From: JBEVNX01 sp040507895
GTDB lineage: Bacteria > Desulfobacterota > Binatia > JACPRU01
Direction of reading: 5' to 3'
Assembly (NCBI GenBank): GCA_040507895.1
Contig: JBEVNX010000186.1
Span: 1 to 15,499, forward strand
DNA: 15,499 nucleotides
The notes below the pieces were generated by a model that saw only the letters and a program-made list of their open reading frames with translations, searched no databases and was not told where the DNA came from. Position 1 is the stretch's first letter; each line of letters begins with the position of its first letter. Shown here in pieces: positions 1 through 6,918 of the stretch. The position numbers and the translations under genes are program-made.

Positions 1-861
1 GCCCCGGAGGCCTGCCTCGATTCGCTGCGGCGCGCGGACCCGTTGATCCGCCGCGGCGGAGTGCCGCAAGTCACCTGCCGTCCGCTGATGGTGCAGATCG
101 ATCTGCGCAATCCGTTCATCTTCGCGGACACGACGGCTTGGAAGCCGCTCTTCAACAAGACGGTGGAGGAGCAGAAGGCGATCTATCGCTCGGCCGAGTT
201 CCGCGCCGCCGCCCGCGACGAGCTCAAGAAGCCGCGCATCTTCTCCGGACGGTGGGAGCGCCTGGAGATACACGAGGTCTTGACGCCGACGCTCAAGCCG
301 CTCGAGGGGAAAACGGTCGGACAAGTCGCCGCCGAGCGCGGCCGCGACGGCCTCGACACGTTCCTCGATCTCGGCCTCGAGGACGATCTCGCGATGCAGT
401 TCTCCTGCGCGCTGTTCAACGCCGACGAGCGCCGGATCCCGGAGCTGCTCGTCGATCCGCGCACGATGATCGGTCTCTCCGACGGCGGAGCGCACGTCGA
501 CATGCTTTGCGACTCGGGCTACGCCACACACCTCCTCGGCCACTGGGTGCGCGATCGCCAGGTCCTGAGCCTCGAGCGTGCCGTCGCGCGCCTCACCTCC
601 GAGCCCGCACGCTTCTTCGGCATCCGGAAGCGAGGGGTCCTGGCGCCGGGGATGGCGGCCGACATCGTGATCTTCGACCTGGAGCGAGTCGGCTCCGCCA
701 GCCGGACGGAGATGCGCCACGACCTGCCGGGCGGCGGGCGGCGGCTAGTGATCGAATCGAGGGGCATTCAACAGACGATCGTGAACGGCGAGATCGTTCA
801 CGACCAAGGACGTTACACGGGGAGCTCGCCGGGACAGGTCCTGCGGTCGGGCGTTTCGTGA
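1..861 (+). CDS. N-acyl-D-amino-acid deacylase-like amidohydrolase, 3' part
   Basis: The reading frame is open from the first base, so this is the C-terminal part of a gene that begins upstream of the window; the TTG at 43 is not a credible start. The family (amidohydrolase 3, D-aminoacylase type) hydrolyses N-acyl, imide or related C-N bonds with metal ions in a TIM barrel. The visible evidence is the barrel-end motif GLSDGGAHVDML, whose Asp (codon at 481) is the conserved metal/catalytic Asp. The usual C-terminal sandwich follows, with RGVLAPGMAADIVIFD and, near the end, TIVNGEIVHDQGRYTGSSPG. The metal-binding His and Lys residues lie outside the window, so substrate and metal content cannot be judged. 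The next gene is 242 bases downstream, so an operon link is doubtful. Family assignment is good; specificity is unknown. Confidence 0.85.
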   Translation, partial: APEACLDSLRRADPLIRRGGVPQVTCRPLMVQIDLRNPFIFADTTAWKPLFNKTVEEQKAIYRSAEFRAAARDELKKPRIFSGRWERLEIHEVLTPTLKPLEGKTVGQVAAERGRDGLDTFLDLGLEDDLAMQFSCALFNADERRIPELLVDPRTMIGLSDGGAHVDMLCDSGYATHLLGHWVRDRQVLSLERAVARLTSEPARFFGIRKRGVLAPGMAADIVIFDLERVGSASRTEMRHDLPGGGRRLVIESRGIQQTIVNGEIVHDQGRYTGSSPGQVLRSGVS

Positions 862-1091
862 ACGAGAAGAAGTCCGGACGCGCAAAGCGCATTGGCTAAC
901 TGCCCGCAGCACGGGACAGTCGCCGCGGTGCCGGCTCGACGGGTCGTGCGAAACGTGCGCGAGGAAAATCAGCCGCGGGCCGAGCCCTAGGCGGACCAGC
1001 GCGCGAGCTGAGGTCCGGGTTCAGCGTCTCGGAGATGCCGCCCGCGCGGCCGGCTTGCACCGCGGCGGTCTTCCGGGGAGAAGGCCGGATC

Positions 1092-1099
1092 GGAGGTGA
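1092..1099 (+). promoter_or_regulatory. Shine-Dalgarno of the SDR gene
   Basis: GGAGGTGA is a near-perfect ribosome binding site. Its GGAGG core ends 7 bases before the ATG at 1104. It decides this start over the open frame that continues upstream to 1035. Confidence 0.75.
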
Positions 1100-1103
1100 C
1101 TCC

Positions 1104-1943
1104 ATGGGAATGCTCGACGGGAAGGTCGTCGTCGTGACCGGCGCGGGGCGGAAGCGAGGGATCGGGCGCGCGATCGCGCTGCGTCTGGCGGAGGAGGGTG
1201 CAGACGTGGTCGTCTCGGCCGTGCGGCGGGATCCAGCCACCTTCCCGGACCACGAAAAGGCGGAAGCCTGGCAGGGCATCCGCTCGCTGGCCGAAGAGGT
1301 CCGCGCCCTCGGGCGTCGAGCGGTCGCAATCGACTGCGACGTCAGCCGGGCGGATCAAGTCGAGGCACTGATCGGCGCGGGGGTCGACGAGCTCGGCGGC
1401 CTTGACGCGCTCGTCAACAATGCCGGCGTCGCGAGTGGCGCGGGCGCTGCGCCGATCGTCGAGATGGATGACGAGCTTTGGTATCGCACCGTCGACGTGA
1501 ATTTGAATGGCGTCTATTTGGCCTCGAAGGCAGCCGCCCGGGCGATGATCCGCGCCGGCAAGGGCGGCTCCATCGTGAACATTTCGTCGACCGCGGGGCG
1601 CATGGGGTTCGCCGCGTACGGCGCCTACTGCGCGACCAAGTTCGCGGTGATCGGCTTGACCCAGCAAATGGCTTTGGAGCTCGCCAAAGACCACATTCGG
1701 GTCAACTGCGTCTGTCCCGGATCGACCGACACCGACATGATGGACGGCACCTTCAGACGCACGGCGGAACGGGCAGGGACGGACTTCGCGACCATCAAAT
1801 CGGGGGTGCGAAACTTCATACCGATGAATCGCCAGGCGCGAGCCGAAGAACAGGCTGCGGCCGTCGCGTTCCTCGTCGGGCCGGACGCGAGCTACGTGAC
1901 CGGGCAGACGTTGAACGTCGATGGCGGCTTGAGGATGGACTGA
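1104..1943 (+). CDS. Short-chain dehydrogenase/reductase (SDR)
   Basis: 279 residues, the size of a classical SDR: a cytoplasmic NAD(P)-dependent oxidoreductase of alcohols or ketones. All family signatures are present. The dinucleotide loop TGAGRKRGIG is at residues 12-21, NNAG at 105-108, the catalytic Ser in ISSTAG at about 162, and Tyr175-Cys-Ala-Thr-Lys179 is the YxxxK pair. The C-terminal segment ASYVTGQTLNVDGG is typical of the FabG-like group. An insertion-like stretch after beta-2 (about residues 43-58, DPATFPDHEKAEAWQG) is longer than in FabG and may shape the substrate pocket. The start is ATG 1104 because of the strong Shine-Dalgarno just upstream. Neighbours do not fix the substrate: an amidohydrolase fragment lies upstream and a phosphatase downstream across a 333-base gap. 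Probably expressed alone. Confidence 0.93.
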   Translation: MGMLDGKVVVVTGAGRKRGIGRAIALRLAEEGADVVVSAVRRDPATFPDHEKAEAWQGIRSLAEEVRALGRRAVAIDCDVSRADQVEALIGAGVDELGGLDALVNNAGVASGAGAAPIVEMDDELWYRTVDVNLNGVYLASKAAARAMIRAGKGGSIVNISSTAGRMGFAAYGAYCATKFAVIGLTQQMALELAKDHIRVNCVCPGSTDTDMMDGTFRRTAERAGTDFATIKSGVRNFIPMNRQARAEEQAAAVAFLVGPDASYVTGQTLNVDGGLRMD

Positions 1944-2276
1944 CTCGAGCAGCGCGTCGTCACGGCGTGGAGCGTAGCAGCACGCGGGCCGCCAAAGGTC
2001 CAGATCCTGCATCGCGGTCACGCCTGTGGCCGGCTCTCCCGCAAGAATCAGCAAACCTCCGGAGACGTGGTTGCCCGGGCGCCAGCCGCCGCTTCGCCCC
2101 GATGCGGCCGAGCCGCTGCGCGAGGAAAGCTCATGCCGCTCCCGAACGGGAGCGCGGAACTCCCCGCGAGGAGGTCACGAGGAGGGCTGCCTGAGCTCGA
2201 AGCGGCGAGTGGGGTGCGCAAGGGATTGAACCTTGCGTACCCGCTCTTGCCGGAAAATGTTCCGAGCGGCGATTCC
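1944..2276. other. Non-coding gap with a strong hairpin
   Basis: This 333-base stretch separates the SDR from the histidine phosphatase. The phosphatase frame stays open upstream to a GTG at 2067, but that 70-residue extension has no recognisable domain and would sit ahead of an N-terminal phosphatase motif that must be near the start. I therefore treat it as untranslated. The only clear structure is the hairpin at 2212-2242. I saw no tRNA, no T-tract terminator and no convincing gene on either strand. Confidence 0.5.
2212..2242 (+). repeat. 12-bp hairpin in the leader of the phosphatase gene
   Basis: The arms GGGTGCGCAAGG (2212-2223) and CCTTGCGTACCC (2231-2242) pair over 12 positions with one G-U wobble around a 7-base loop, GATTGAA. 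The hairpin ends 34 bases before the phosphatase ATG. No T-run follows, so it is not a standard intrinsic terminator for the SDR. It could be a 5'-leader structure, a protein site or a structured small RNA piece. Confidence 0.5.
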
Positions 2277-2858
2277 ATGGCGAGACTGCACCTGATCCGA
2301 CACGCCCGTCCCGCTGCTGGATGGGGAGAGCACGCAGACCCGGGGCTCGATGTCACGGGTCAACGGCAAGCCGAGGAAGCTTCCCGAACCCTCGCACGAG
2401 CACTGGAGCGCGTGCCGATCTACACGAGCCCGCTCCGTCGCTGTCGCGAAACGGCTCGTCCGCTCGAGCGGTTGTGGCTGCGATCGGCGGCAGTCTTCGA
2501 GCCGGTCGCCGAGCTACCTTCGCCGCCGCTCCCTTTGCAGGCCCGGCAACAGTGGCTCCGGCAAGTCATGAGCGGAACATGGCGGGATCTGAACGATCTC
2601 GCCCCCGCGGGCTCACCGGACTATCTCGCGTGGCGACAAACACTCCTGGATTCGCTCGAACGCTTGCCGCACGACTGCGTCGTCTTCTCTCACTTCATCG
2701 CGATCAACGTCGCCGTCGGCGCGGCGCTCTCTCGCGAGGATGTGGTCTGCTTCCGGCCCGACTACGCCTCCATCACTTGCGTCGAGGCGGAGAACGGGGG
2801 CCTGCGGCTCGTCGACCTCGGACGCCAGGCCGACACCACGATTCTCGCGCGCGGTTGA
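2277..2858 (+). CDS. Histidine phosphatase superfamily protein (SixA/phosphoglycerate mutase-like)
   Basis: 193 residues, about the size of a minimal branch-2-less histidine phosphatase: a cytoplasmic phosphohydrolase that forms a phosphohistidine intermediate. The start ATG is chosen because LHLIRHARP, holding the nucleophile His9 and Arg8, must lie at the extreme N-terminus. DVTGQRQAEEA (25-35) matches the family LTxxGxxQA segment. TSPLRRCRETA (50-60) supplies the second phosphate-binding Arg. Glu79 in AELPSP is a candidate proton donor, and VVFSHFIAIN carries the second catalytic His139. There is no clear Shine-Dalgarno. Substrate is unknown: candidates for such small members include phosphoproteins, sugar phosphates and nucleotides. 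The gene lies alone, 64 bases ahead of the small unknown gene, and is preceded by a strong hairpin that may act in its leader. Confidence 0.85.
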   Translation: MARLHLIRHARPAAGWGEHADPGLDVTGQRQAEEASRTLARALERVPIYTSPLRRCRETARPLERLWLRSAAVFEPVAELPSPPLPLQARQQWLRQVMSGTWRDLNDLAPAGSPDYLAWRQTLLDSLERLPHDCVVFSHFIAINVAVGAALSREDVVCFRPDYASITCVEAENGGLRLVDLGRQADTTILARG

Positions 2859-2922
2859 ATCGGCTGCCGGCGCCAAATCCGGATCGCAATGAAGCGCCAG
2901 GGCATGCTACACAGGCGCCTCG

Positions 2923-3192
2923 ATGCCGACCATCGGCAACAAGACCTCGAAAGCCATCGCCGTCCCGCTGCCGCGCGGCAAGAAGCTGCACCTGGGTCCC
3001 GGGAAGACCGGACAGATCGCCGCGAACGCCGCCGATCATCCGCCGCTCAAGCGGCTCATCGAAAGCGGTGAAATCGAGATCGTCGACGAGGCCACCGAGC
3101 CTGTTGCAGCAGGCGCCGGCGGCCGAGCGGGTCCGTATTTCATGCCGGGCCACAGTTCGAGCAAAGTGGGCCGCCGCGGCGGTGACCGCTGA
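2923..3192 (+). CDS. Small conserved-looking protein of unknown function (89 aa)
   Basis: I do not recognise a named family. The protein is basic at the front and reads as one small beta-rich domain (residues about 5-55): VPLPRGKKLHLGPGKTGQI, then DHPPLKRLIESGEIEIVDE. The pattern of a short hairpin followed by 'pL..li.sGeieivde' resembles small proteins with phage or secretion-associated folds, but this is only an impression. The tail from about residue 58 is low in complexity, rich in Gly, Ala and Ser, and basic. It has no signal peptide, membrane segment or cysteine. No good ribosome site precedes the ATG. It lies between the phosphatase (64 bases) and the PQQ dehydrogenase (88 bases). Codon use looks like its neighbours, so I judge it a real gene. 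Confidence 0.6.
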   Translation: MPTIGNKTSKAIAVPLPRGKKLHLGPGKTGQIAANAADHPPLKRLIESGEIEIVDEATEPVAAGAGGRAGPYFMPGHSSSKVGRRGGDR

Positions 3193-3280
3193 GCCGACCT
3201 TCGACGCTTGATTTGGGACCTGCGGGCAAATTGTTCATTCCGGCTCAGCTCCCCGCAACTGAGGCTCTGAGGAGAACGGT

Positions 3281-5395
3281 ATGAGCTCGAGACGTAGATT
3301 TGCCGTTGCGGCTTTCTGCCTGGTGCTCGCGGCCAGAGCGGCCCGCGCCGAGACCGTGGTCGACGACCGGGCGCTCGGCGACGAGTCGCAGGGCGCCAAC
3401 TGGCTGTCGTACGGCCGCACCTACAGCGAGCAGCGCTTCAGCCCGCTCGCTCAGATCGACACGACGAACGTCGGCAAGCTCGGTCTCGCGTGGTCGCTCG
3501 ATCTCCCGACCGATCGCTCGCTGCTCTCCACGCCGCTGGTCGTCGACGGCGTCCTCTACTTCACGGGCACCTTCAGCGTGGGTCGCGCGGTCGATGCGAA
3601 GACCGGAAAGATCCTCTGGGAGTACGACCCGAAGACGATCGAGCACTCCGGCGATCGGCTGCGCATCTTCTGGGGCTCGAGCCGCGGGGTCGCCTACTGG
3701 AAAGGTACGCTCGTCATCGCCACGAACGATGGACGGCTCATCGGCCTCGACGCGAAGACCGGCGCGGAGCGTTGGACGACACAGACGACCGATGTATCGA
3801 AGCCGCTCTACATCTCGGGCTACCCCAAGGCGTTTCGCGGCAAGGTCCTCGTCGGTAACGGCGGGACCGAGCACGGCGCTGCGCGCGGCTACGTCACCGC
3901 CTATGACATCGAGACGGGAAAGCAAGCTTGGCGCTTCTACATCGTCCCTGGAAATCCGGCCGACGGCTTCGAGGACGAGGCGCAGGAGATGGCCGCCAAG
4001 ACCTGGAAGGGGGAGTGGTGGAAGCACGGTGGCGGCGGCAACACCTGGAACGGCTTCACGTACGACGCCGAGTTCAATCAGATCCTGATCGGCACCGGCA
4101 ACGGCTCTCCCTGGAACCAGAAGGTGCGCAGCCCCGGCGGTGGCGACAACCTCTTCCTCTGCTCGATCGTCGCGCTCGACGCGGACACCGGGAAGTACAA
4201 GTGGCACTATCAAACGGTCCCCGGCGAAACCTGGGACTACAACTCGAGCATGGATATCGCGCTCGCCGACTTGAAGATCAACGGCAAGACCGTGAAGGCG
4301 CTGATGCACGCGCCGAAGAACGGCTTCTTCTACGTGATCGATCGCTCGAACGGGAAGCTCGTATCGGTCGGCAAGATCGCGAAGACGACGTGGGCGAGCG
4401 CGATCGACCTGAAGACCGGCCGCCCGATCGAAGTCAAAGGCTCTCGCTACGAAAACGGCGATGCGACCATTTGGCCGAGCCCCTTCGGCGCCCACAACTG
4501 GCACGCGATGTCCTACAGCCCGAAAACCGGGCTCGCTTACATTCCGAAGATCGAGCTCTCCGCGCGCTTCAACGACGAGAAGAACGAGCTCATCGACTGG
4601 CGATCGCCGAAGTTCAGCTTCGACGTCGCGGTCGACACCGGTTTCGGAAGCAACATCCCGAGAGACACGGGTGTAAGCGCTCTCATCGCCTGGGATCCCG
4701 TCAGGCAGAAAAAGGTCTGGGAAGTGCCCCAGGAAGGCTTCTGGAATCCCGGGACGATGGCGACGGCCGGGGACCTCGTCTTCCAGGGACGCGCGAACGG
4801 CAATTTCGATGCCTACGACGCAAAGAGCGGAAAGAAGCTCTGGAGCGTGTTCCTCGGTTCAGGCATCTCGGCGCCGCCGATCACGTACCAGGTTGAGGGA
4901 AAGCAGTACGTGTCGATCCTGGTGGGCTGGGGTGGCGCGGGCGTAGGGGCCGGCGGCGGTAGCGCGAGTGCGAAATTTGGCTGGGCCTATCGGGCGCAGA
5001 CCCGCCGGCTGTTCACGTTCGCACTCGACGGCCAGGCAAAGATGCCCTCGTTCGAGCCACCGGTGTTCCCTGAGCCGATCGTGCCGGCCGACTTCGCGAT
5101 CGACGACAAGCTCGCGGCGAAGGGCCGCGAACTGTACGTCGCGCACTGCCTGCTGTGCCACGGCTCGGGGGCTGTGGCGGGAGGCGCGACGCCGGATCTC
5201 CGCGCTTCGCCGATCATGCTCGACCCGGGCGCGACGAAGGCCGTCGTGCACGGCGGCGCGAGGGTTCCGCTCGGCATGCCGCAGTTCAGAGAGCTCTCCG
5301 ACGACGATCTCGAGGCGTTGCGCCATTTCGTCCGGCACCAGGCGGCCGCCACGGTCGATGCGCTGAAGCCCGCGAAGGTTTCGAAGAAGGAGTAG
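3281..5395 (+). CDS. PQQ-dependent quinohaemoprotein alcohol dehydrogenase, secreted
   Basis: 704 residues: an eight-bladed beta-propeller PQQ dehydrogenase fused to a cytochrome c domain, as in type II (quinohaemoprotein) alcohol dehydrogenases. It oxidises an alcohol in the periplasm and passes electrons through its own haem to an acceptor. The N-terminus MSSRRRFAVAAFCLVLAARA is a signal peptide, probably cut after ARA near residue 23. Propeller signatures include QRFSPLAQIDTTNVGKLGLAW, repeated W-motif turns such as DAKTGKILWEYDP, and WDYNSS with the catalytic Asp319. The haem site is Cys623-Leu-Leu-Cys-His627, with Met666 in GMPQF as likely axial ligand. Two departures are notable: the vicinal Cys-Cys pair usual before RGxAYW is absent (IFWGSSRGVAYW instead), and the residue two after the catalytic Asp is Asn321. 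An AGGAG sits 6 bases before the ATG. Natural substrate is unknown. Confidence 0.93.
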   Translation: MSSRRRFAVAAFCLVLAARAARAETVVDDRALGDESQGANWLSYGRTYSEQRFSPLAQIDTTNVGKLGLAWSLDLPTDRSLLSTPLVVDGVLYFTGTFSVGRAVDAKTGKILWEYDPKTIEHSGDRLRIFWGSSRGVAYWKGTLVIATNDGRLIGLDAKTGAERWTTQTTDVSKPLYISGYPKAFRGKVLVGNGGTEHGAARGYVTAYDIETGKQAWRFYIVPGNPADGFEDEAQEMAAKTWKGEWWKHGGGGNTWNGFTYDAEFNQILIGTGNGSPWNQKVRSPGGGDNLFLCSIVALDADTGKYKWHYQTVPGETWDYNSSMDIALADLKINGKTVKALMHAPKNGFFYVIDRSNGKLVSVGKIAKTTWASAIDLKTGRPIEVKGSRYENGDATIWPSPFGAHNWHAMSYSPKTGLAYIPKIELSARFNDEKNELIDWRSPKFSFDVAVDTGFGSNIPRDTGVSALIAWDPVRQKKVWEVPQEGFWNPGTMATAGDLVFQGRANGNFDAYDAKSGKKLWSVFLGSGISAPPITYQVEGKQYVSILVGWGGAGVGAGGGSASAKFGWAYRAQTRRLFTFALDGQAKMPSFEPPVFPEPIVPADFAIDDKLAAKGRELYVAHCLLCHGSGAVAGGATPDLRASPIMLDPGATKAVVHGGARVPLGMPQFRELSDDDLEALRHFVRHQAAATVDALKPAKVSKKE

Positions 5396-5403
5396 CGCAG
5401 GCT

Positions 5404-5462
5404 GGAGCGAGATCGAGCGATGTCCGGCTCGTGCGGCGCCGAACCATCCGGACGCTCGCTCC
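5404..5462. terminator. Possible bidirectional terminator between convergent genes
   Basis: The 115-base gap between the converging PQQ dehydrogenase and acyl-CoA dehydrogenase genes holds a perfect 8-bp pair, GGAGCGAG (5404-5411) with CTCGCTCC (5455-5462). An inner 5-bp pair, TCCGG (5423-5427) with CCGGA (5448-5452), lies inside it. There is no T-tract, so termination is inferred only from position and structure. Confidence 0.35.
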
Positions 5463-5510
5463 GCGACGCTGCTCTTGCACGCTCGCAGCGCCGCGCGACA
5501 CCTTAGGGCT

Positions 5511-6698
5511 TCAAGGTCGGATATGCTTCCGGCCGTCGTCCGGACCGGGGCCGGCGGGGCGGAACACGTATCGTGCCACGATCCGGCGCATCATCTCCGA
5601 GGTGCCGTCGAGGATCCTCACCACCCGGACCTCGCGCCAGATGCGCTCGATGGGATAGTCCTTCGAATAACCGGCACCCCCGAAGATCTGCAACGTCTGG
5701 TCGGCGACCCGATCGACCATGTCGGCTCCGATGAGCTTGGAGAGCGCGCCAGAAAGCTGCCGATCCTTCGGCTCCTGGTCGTAGCGCCAGGCGGCCTCGT
5801 ACGCGACCAGCCGAGCCGCGTGGAGCGATGCCGCCATGTCGGCGATCGCGAACTCGATCTGCTGATACTCGCGCAGCGGCCGGCCGAACTGACGGCGCTC
5901 CGAGGCGCGGCGGGTCGCCAAGCCCAGCAGGCGCTCGGCGACGCCGACGCAGTAGGCGCCCCAGTGGAGTCGTCCGGTGTCCAGGCAGCGCATCGCGGAG
6001 GCGAACCCCTGCCCTTCGGCGCCGATCCGATTGGCGGCCGACACGCGGCACTCGCGGAAGACCACTTCGCCATGCGAAGCACCGCGGCCTCCCGCCATCT
6101 CGATGAGACGCTCCACGGTCAGGCCCGGCGTTCCTGCTTCCACCAGGAAAGCCGTGATGCCGCGAGCCCCCGCCGTCGGGTCGACGGTCGCGAACACCGT
6201 GAAGAGACCCGCCTCCGCGGCGTTGGTGATGTAGATCTTGCGGCCGTCGAGCACGTACGCGTCGCCGTCACGGCGCGCAGCCATGCGAATGCTCGCCGCG
6301 TCCGAGCCCGCCTCCGGCTCGGTCAGCGCGAGCGCCGCGATCGTCCGTCCTGAAGCGAGCTCCGGCAGCCAGCGCCTCTTCTGCGCCTCCGAACCGTCGA
6401 GCTCGATGGCCTTCGAGCCGATGTGCGCGTTGATGCCGGATCGGTAGTAGAGGGCCACGTGCGCCTTGGCTAGCTCGGCGGTGGCCAGGCAGCCGCCGAG
6501 CATCGACAATCCGAGGCCCCCATAAGCGCGGGGCGTATTGGCGCCGAACAACCCACGCTCGGCCATCTTCTGGACGAGCCCCGGTGGGATCACGCCGGTG
6601 CGCTCGATCTCCTCGTCGTGCGGTTGCAGCTCGCGCACGACGAAGTCACGCACGTTCTGCTGCCACTCGACCAGATCGGGAGGAAGCCGGAAGTCCAT
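5511..6698 (-). CDS. Acyl-CoA dehydrogenase
   Basis: 395 residues, standard length. This FAD flavoenzyme introduces the alpha-beta double bond into an acyl-CoA and passes electrons to ETF. Order of parts: N-terminal helical domain (about 1-120, including GLFGANTPRAYGGLGLSMLGG), middle beta domain with ALTEPEAGSDAASI and GRKIYITNA, then the C-terminal helical domain with ERRQFGRPLREYQQIEFAIADMA, LQIFGGAGYSKDYPIERIWRE and RILDGTSEMMRR. In the last motif the usual catalytic Glu (YEGTSE in medium- and short-chain enzymes) is Asp364. The alternative helix-G Glu of isovaleryl- and long-chain enzymes also seems absent, since that region reads DTGRLHWGAY. Asp is therefore the likely base. The start ATG fits family length but has no clear Shine-Dalgarno. 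The gene diverges from the hydrolase/CoA-transferase pair, a possible shared catabolic role. Acyl specificity is unknown. Confidence 0.93.
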   Translation of the reverse strand: MDFRLPPDLVEWQQNVRDFVVRELQPHDEEIERTGVIPPGLVQKMAERGLFGANTPRAYGGLGLSMLGGCLATAELAKAHVALYYRSGINAHIGSKAIELDGSEAQKRRWLPELASGRTIAALALTEPEAGSDAASIRMAARRDGDAYVLDGRKIYITNAAEAGLFTVFATVDPTAGARGITAFLVEAGTPGLTVERLIEMAGGRGASHGEVVFRECRVSAANRIGAEGQGFASAMRCLDTGRLHWGAYCVGVAERLLGLATRRASERRQFGRPLREYQQIEFAIADMAASLHAARLVAYEAAWRYDQEPKDRQLSGALSKLIGADMVDRVADQTLQIFGGAGYSKDYPIERIWREVRVVRILDGTSEMMRRIVARYVFRPAGPGPDDGRKHIRP

Positions 6699-6918
6699 GC
6701 CGATGGGAGTCAGTGGAGTGTTCGACTGCCTTCAACTCCAATGTTGCAAAGTCATATAGCGAAGAAGTGCGAGACTTTCACGTCTTCGACGAATCGGACG
6801 AGTGCCGAACGAGTCGCATCCCGTCGGGGCGAACGCGCCCGCGGCGATTTGATATTTTCGCGCTATCTGAACGAAGATGACCGCGCTATGGAACGAGTCC
6901 CTTCGACGACGCGGAGAC
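6699..6918. promoter_or_regulatory. Divergent promoter region with an imperfect inverted repeat
   Basis: These 220 bases lie between the divergent acyl-CoA dehydrogenase and serine hydrolase genes and are more AT-rich than the flanks. They hold an inverted repeat, CGAAGAAGTG (6760-6769) and CACGTCTTCG (6779-6788), with one mismatch and a 9-base spacer. On the minus strand TATATG (6758-6753) could serve as a -10 for the dehydrogenase. On the plus strand TTGATA (6849-6854) resembles a -35 without a good -10. A TGCAAAGT octamer lies at 6745-6752. Confidence 0.35.
6913..6917 (+). promoter_or_regulatory. Shine-Dalgarno of the serine hydrolase gene
   Basis: GGAGA precedes a tandem ATG ATG at 6919/6922, with 1 and 4 bases of spacing respectively. 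The upstream ATG at 6877 has only a GAAG touching it, so the tandem pair is preferred. Confidence 0.5.

Noticed and set aside
882..892. GCGC-AAA-GCGC mini-palindrome after the amidohydrolase
   Set aside because: Only four base pairs with a 3-base loop; too short to support a terminator or operator call.
987..2054. Long minus-strand frame opposite the SDR gene (355 codons)
   Set aside because: It is antisense to a gene with complete SDR motifs, is rich in Arg, Asp and Gly with no domain, and is explained by high GC codon bias.
2212..2242. tRNA or tRNA-like anticodon arm
   Set aside because: The 7-base loop fits, but the 12-bp stem is too long and no D-arm, T-arm or acceptor stem was found around it.
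2067..2276. 70-residue N-terminal extension of the histidine phosphatase from a GTG
   Set aside because: The catalytic RHA motif should lie at the N-terminus; the extension has no homology-like pattern and contains the strong hairpin.
3245..4504. Long minus-strand frame opposite the PQQ dehydrogenase (419 codons)
   Set aside because: It is a shadow of the real gene: no recognisable domain and Arg/Ala/Val-rich, as expected from GC-rich third positions.
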